DNA of 64,000 bases from assembly GCA_963922205.1 (NCBI GenBank), contig CAWUHX010000069.1, positions 310,001 to 374,000 of the forward strand, in the 5' to 3' direction. The DNA comes from Romanomermis culicivorax. Taxonomy: Eukaryota > Nematoda > Enoplea > Mermithida > Mermithidae. The translations under genes and the position numbers were made by a program. The notes beneath the pieces are model-generated. The model did not search any database and had not been told where the DNA came from. It worked only from the letters and a program-made list of their open reading frames with translations. This document shows, piece after piece, positions 60,839 through 64,000 of the stretch (positions within the stretch are counted from its first letter, which is position 1; the number at the start of each line of letters is the position of its first letter).

Positions 60839-61613
60839 TAGTGATTGACCGGACCTCCGGCTCCGGCCTCCGGCAAATCCGGTTTATTTTCTGACCTCGC
60901 CGGGCCGGAATTACTTTCTAAAGTGGCCGGAGGCCGAAGGTTTTTATCAGGTTCATTCTGATACAGATTAATTATATATTTGTTTTACTGCAGTGTTTTT
61001 TTTCTGCTCAGTGCAGAGTTTTTGGGCTTTGTGCAGACTTTTTTGTGACCTTTGTACTGGTACAGAATTTTTGGGATACATAAAAGATGCATTTCGGTGC
61101 ATTTTAGAAGGTCATTATCTCAAAATTTTCCGGTGATTCGTGCCGATTATAACTTTGATAATCATAATTATGTATAACCTAGCTCAGGCTTTTAGCATGT
61201 CTACCTTCACTTCTCACTTAATCTATAATAGTTTTCATTTTCTTAAACGTTATCTCGTGTTTTAATTGGTAATTTTCAATATTTTATTTCGATATTTAAC
61301 AATGATTCAATTTTTCCCTTGACACATTTTTTCGAAAAAATCAATACGTCAATTCCTTCACCTGGTCATGTTCTTCAACCAACTCGCCTCCTATTGACTA
61401 AAGAAATGAAGCCGACAGCAGTAGCAGTCAAAGTGAAAGCAGTGATGATGAACTCAGTTCGTCTGGAAATGAATGATGTAGTTGAGAAAATAAAATGTTG
61501 ATGAAGTTCAAGTTCGGGTACCACATTTGTAGCACTACATTTTATTATACCTCCAACCTCATCCGCCTTCTAGCTCCGGCCGGAGGTAAAATTGGACCTC
61601 CGGTCGATCACTA
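60839..61613. mobile_element. hAT-like non-autonomous element with 8-base target duplication
   Basis: Ends TAGTGATTGACCGGA and inverse TAGTGATCGACCGGA. Flanks CTTCTAAT (60831-60838) and CTTCAAAT (61614-61621), seven of eight identical. CTCCGG-rich subterminal arms. It encloses an inverse copy of the 53880 repeat (60990-61240). No transposase. Confidence 0.75.
60990..61240 (-). repeat. Dispersed repeat with GCCGG hairpin, copy 2 (inside the hAT-like element)
   Basis: Inverse of 53880-54145. It begins CAGTGTTTTTTTTCTG and contains CAAAATTTTCCGGTGATTCG. A third CAGTGTTTTTT terminus lies at 57379 inside another element. Confidence 0.6.
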
Positions 61614-62198
61614 CTTCAAATATTGGTTCCGACAAACTGTTGCACCTCTATTGATAATCCTCCTCCAGTGAAAGGTCGCCACATACCATGGCATTAGTGT
61701 CTCCCCTAGCATAGATCGACAGGATAGGATACATGCCTGAACTCAGAGAAATCAATGCAGCTCTTCTAACCCTTATTTAACAGACCGAAACCTATTGAAT
61801 ATTTGAATTTTTAGGCAAAAAAGACTGATTTAGGACAAAAAAGTGAAGAAAATGGCAATTTTTTGGCCTCCGCACCCCAAAGTTATTTTAAATAGGCTTT
61901 TAAGGTTTAAATGTATATTAATCAGACATTTCTATCAAAGTTTGGTACAAAAATTCACTTTTTTTGACAACTTCTGAACCTATCCCCGAAAAAGCCGCTG
62001 ACTACGCTAACGTAGAGCAATGACCGGAATACATTATTTGTATTTTATCAACTATATTTTTGACTCAGATATGGGGTTTGAATATTCAAAAATAACATAC
62101 AATTACCCGTCCCCGGAGGACCTGGCTATCTTCAGATTTTGGAGCCGTTACATATCTGCATAACATATGCCTGAGACAGCTAATCAAATAACACGAAC

Positions 62199-62469
62199 CT
62201 GAGCATCCAAAATTTTAGCTACAACTTCGTCGTTCAACCCTATGGCTTCTAATAAACGTTGCAACGCTTCTCGACGCTTATGCAAGGGTACTAAGTCTGG
62301 TTTGACGGCGGCCAATCGCCTTCCGGCAGTTTCTTGGTCTAATTTCAAAGTTTTAATTCGTGATTCGATTTTTTCTTTGAATTCAAAATAGAGCGCGCGA
62401 CGTTCCAACAATAGGCGAAGGTTTTCTTCTAAATGTTTCTTTTCATGTGACGGTGAGTTTTGTTGTGTT
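62199..62469 (-). CDS. PIK3R1-like: PI3K regulatory subunit, inter-SH2 coiled-coil exon
   Basis: 271-base exon bounded by CCTTTTCAG (acceptor) and CTCAG|GTTCGT (donor). It encodes a long charged helix (LEENLRLLLERRALYFEFKE, then KIESRIKTLKLDQETAGRRL) followed by VKPDLVPLHKRREALQRLL. That last piece corresponds to the end of the p85 inter-SH2 domain, the coiled coil that clamps the p110 catalytic subunit. The exon begins with the last base of a codon and ends at a codon boundary, fitting the SH2 exon at 55692. The ORF extends upstream of the acceptor, but that part is intron. Upstream exons (SH2, SH3 or BH) must lie beyond the window or were not recognised. Identification rests on the combination with the SH2 exon. 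Confidence 0.75.
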
Positions 62470-63501
62470 CTGAAAAGGTTGAGAGTACATTCCGTGAGGC
62501 TCAAATGGAGTAATACAGCAACTTGGAAAATGAAGCTAAGACATCCAGCAATAAGTCTAGTAATTATGCAAATGATAATTATCTTCAAATTCTAGAATGC
62601 AATATGTTTGTTGTGCAGGCCTTTCCTTATGGATAAAGAAAGAGCCATAGTCAGGCCGACTAGTTAGAACTACTCCTTGGCTAGACCTGGAAGTGCAACA
62701 GTTCTCGTCCAGACCTGGCGACAACAATAATAAACCCTAACAAGCAGGCCCTCACAGAGTGGACCTCGTAGACTTCCAGAGGGAAGTATCTATACACTGG
62801 GAGGAATGGGGTTGGAGAGACCCTGACCTGAACAGTATGTCTCCGACATGACGTCTACAAGAAAATGATGCCTGGGCTTAGAGCCCTTTGTTTACCTACT
62901 AAATACTACCGAAATTATGCAAATAATATAAATAATGTAAAAAGAAAGTGGATAGACCACTAAAATTATGCAAATTTGAGATGCTAAGACATGTAAAAAA
63001 TTTATTCACTTGGGGCATCCGTGTTCACCAAAATTGTATAAAAACAAAAATGATATCACTATCATTTTCTTCTTTTTGTGGCGCTTTATTGCTATGCAAA
63101 TTTGTCTGCACCAGCTGGGCCCTCTTTGTTGCTTTGCATGTCCACTCACCAATCGTCAAATGGGCAGCAACTGGATGCCCAGCATTTCTCATGCGTTGAA
63201 ACTGACCTACTGGAGGTAGAAATTTCACTTCAGGATACCCCCGTCATCCTCAACACTCTCTACCAACTTCATCAGCCTCCCAGCAATTGCTAGTTTGCCA
63301 GTTTCATTAGTCCCGTATTCAGCTGGTCATTGAATACAAATAAATACCAAGAGTTGTGCTGCAAGGGTTGGCAAGTGACGCCCATTTTGACCTTGGCCTG
63401 TGCCAGCTGGATGCCCCTCATTTATTTGCATGTTGACTTCCCGATAATGAAATGGGCAGCAAAAGGACACCCAGCATATTCTGATTGGAGTGAAAATAAA
63501 T
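62470..63501. other. Intron or flanking region with a diverged direct repeat
   Basis: No exon recognised. Two diverged direct copies share ATGGGCAGCAA and CCCAGCAT (about 63070-63200 and 63345-63480). Confidence 0.4.
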
Positions 63502-63512
63502 TTGAAAAATAG

Positions 63513-63583
63513 GGTGTGGTCAGGAGTAGAACCTGGGTTACCAGCATTCCGGGCTGATGTTCTCACCACTAGACCACCACACC
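63513..63583 (-). repeat. tRNA-like SINE head, left arm
   Basis: GGTGTGG...CCACACC acceptor stem, A box TGGTCTAGTGG, B box GGTTCTACTCC, anticodon stem TCAGC/GCTGG with loop CCGGAAT (GGA in the anticodon position). Position 33 is C instead of T, so it is not a functional tRNA. Confidence 0.65.
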
Positions 63584-63833
63584 ACGAGGTGAACCCAGAT
63601 TAAGGTGCTCTCCTTGGCTACAATTTTTAGCATACAGCTCCAATGCTTGGTGGTCGTGAACCTACGACCTTTGGTAAGTAGCAGCGTACCAGTAGCAACT
63701 TTATTGGTCGGCAGTTCAAAGCAGCAGGTACGCTGCTACTTGCCAAAGGTCGTAGGTTCACGACCACCAAGCATTGGAGTTGTATGCTAAAAATCGTAGC
63801 TAAGGGGAGCACCTTAATCTGGGTTCACCTTGT

Positions 63834-63906
63834 GGTGTGGTGGTCTAGTGTGGTGAGGACATCGGCCCGGAATGCTCGTAACACAGGTTCAACTCCTGGC
63901 TACACC
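63834..63906 (+). repeat. tRNA-like SINE head, right arm
   Basis: Same structure as the left arm with B box GGTTCAACTCC and a two-base insertion in the D arm (CTAGTGTGGTGAGG). CTATTTTTC follows as a possible pol III terminator. Confidence 0.6.
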
Positions 63907-64000
63907 CTATTTTTCGAACCGTTTTTTCCACAATGAGAACCATGCCCGAAATTATTTTCCTCATTTCCAAATTTTTTCAACAAAAGACCCCATTTATGGA

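Larger units (their letters stand above)
55693..62198 (-). other. Intron of the PI3K regulatory subunit gene
   Basis: About 6.5 kb from GTTCGT (donor, plus 62197-62198) to TTTTCCAG (acceptor). It is filled with repeats: a CCCAGCAGA-containing short element (about 55890-56290), two hAT-like elements, a CAGGGCCGTGC element, an 85-base tandem duplication, a palindromic MITE and dispersed hairpin repeats. No further coding exon was recognised, though a small one could be hidden. Confidence 0.65.
63502..63918. repeat. Palindrome of two tRNA-derived SINE units
   Basis: Two arms of about 190 bases, inverse to each other (for example TAGCAGCGTACC / GGTACGCTGCTA, AAAAATAGGGTGTGG / CTACACCCTATTTTT), around a spacer at about 63691-63724. 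Each arm carries a tRNA-like sequence at its outer end reading outwards and ends in a T run that could stop RNA polymerase III. Confidence 0.8.

Noticed and set aside
62470-62588. Hydrophobic N-terminus of the ORF at 62184-62588 as a signal peptide
   Set aside because: It lies upstream of a good splice acceptor and is intron sequence.
63513-63583. Functional tRNA gene
   Set aside because: Position 33 is C, the sequence is one arm of a palindrome with a diverged twin, and the body continues as a SINE.

Overview
The window is from an invertebrate animal genome. It is AT-rich, has spliced genes and long introns, and is dense in transposable elements; nothing bacterial is present. The only host gene I can support is a phosphoinositide 3-kinase regulatory subunit (p85/p55 type) on the minus strand. 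It is represented by an inter-SH2 coiled-coil exon (62199-62469) and a terminal SH2 exon (55183-55692). I cannot name the species.

Layout. 1-10325: Ty3/gypsy element A, plus strand, 5' end outside the window: pol, then a spliced third reading frame (ORF3), then polypurine tract and 3' LTR. 10326-10570: dispersed host repeat. 10571-19338: element E, a scrambled relative. One part is on the minus strand (integrase to ORF3, 14608 to 10571) and is fused head to head to a plus-strand part (RNase H, integrase, ORF3 tail, 3' LTR). 19339-20530: old LTR scraps. 20531-31540: element B, same family as E, plus strand, 5'-truncated and heavily mutated: gag, protease, RT, RNase H, integrase, ORF3, 3' LTR. 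32176-50421: element D (minus strand), a different gypsy family, with its near twin C (41232-50074, plus strand) inserted in D's 5' LTR. 50426-64000: host sequence with the PI3K exons, hAT-like elements, a palindromic MITE and a palindromic tRNA-derived SINE.

Two unusual retroelement designs stand out. First, A, B and E carry downstream of pol a long ORF3 whose N-terminal part is a DEDDy 3'-5' exonuclease. Copy A keeps all four acidic residues and the tyrosine. In all three copies ORF3 is preceded by a short exon and an intron at the same position. In A it continues as one reading frame into a coiled-coil/basic region and an RGG-rich tail. DEDDy exonuclease ORF3s are known from bdelloid rotifer LTR retrotransposons and Penelope-like elements; the spliced, RGG-tailed polyprotein form is new to me.

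Second, C and D have an envelope-like membrane glycoprotein gene between gag and pol instead of after pol. In both copies the glycoprotein frame runs into the protease frame and is interrupted only by stops that the other copy lacks. The parent therefore probably encoded a glycoprotein-Pol fusion or readthrough product. Their Gag also has four tandem CCHC zinc knuckles.

All elements contain stops or frameshifts; none is intact. Frame, splice and repeat calls were made by reading the sequence; no database search was run.
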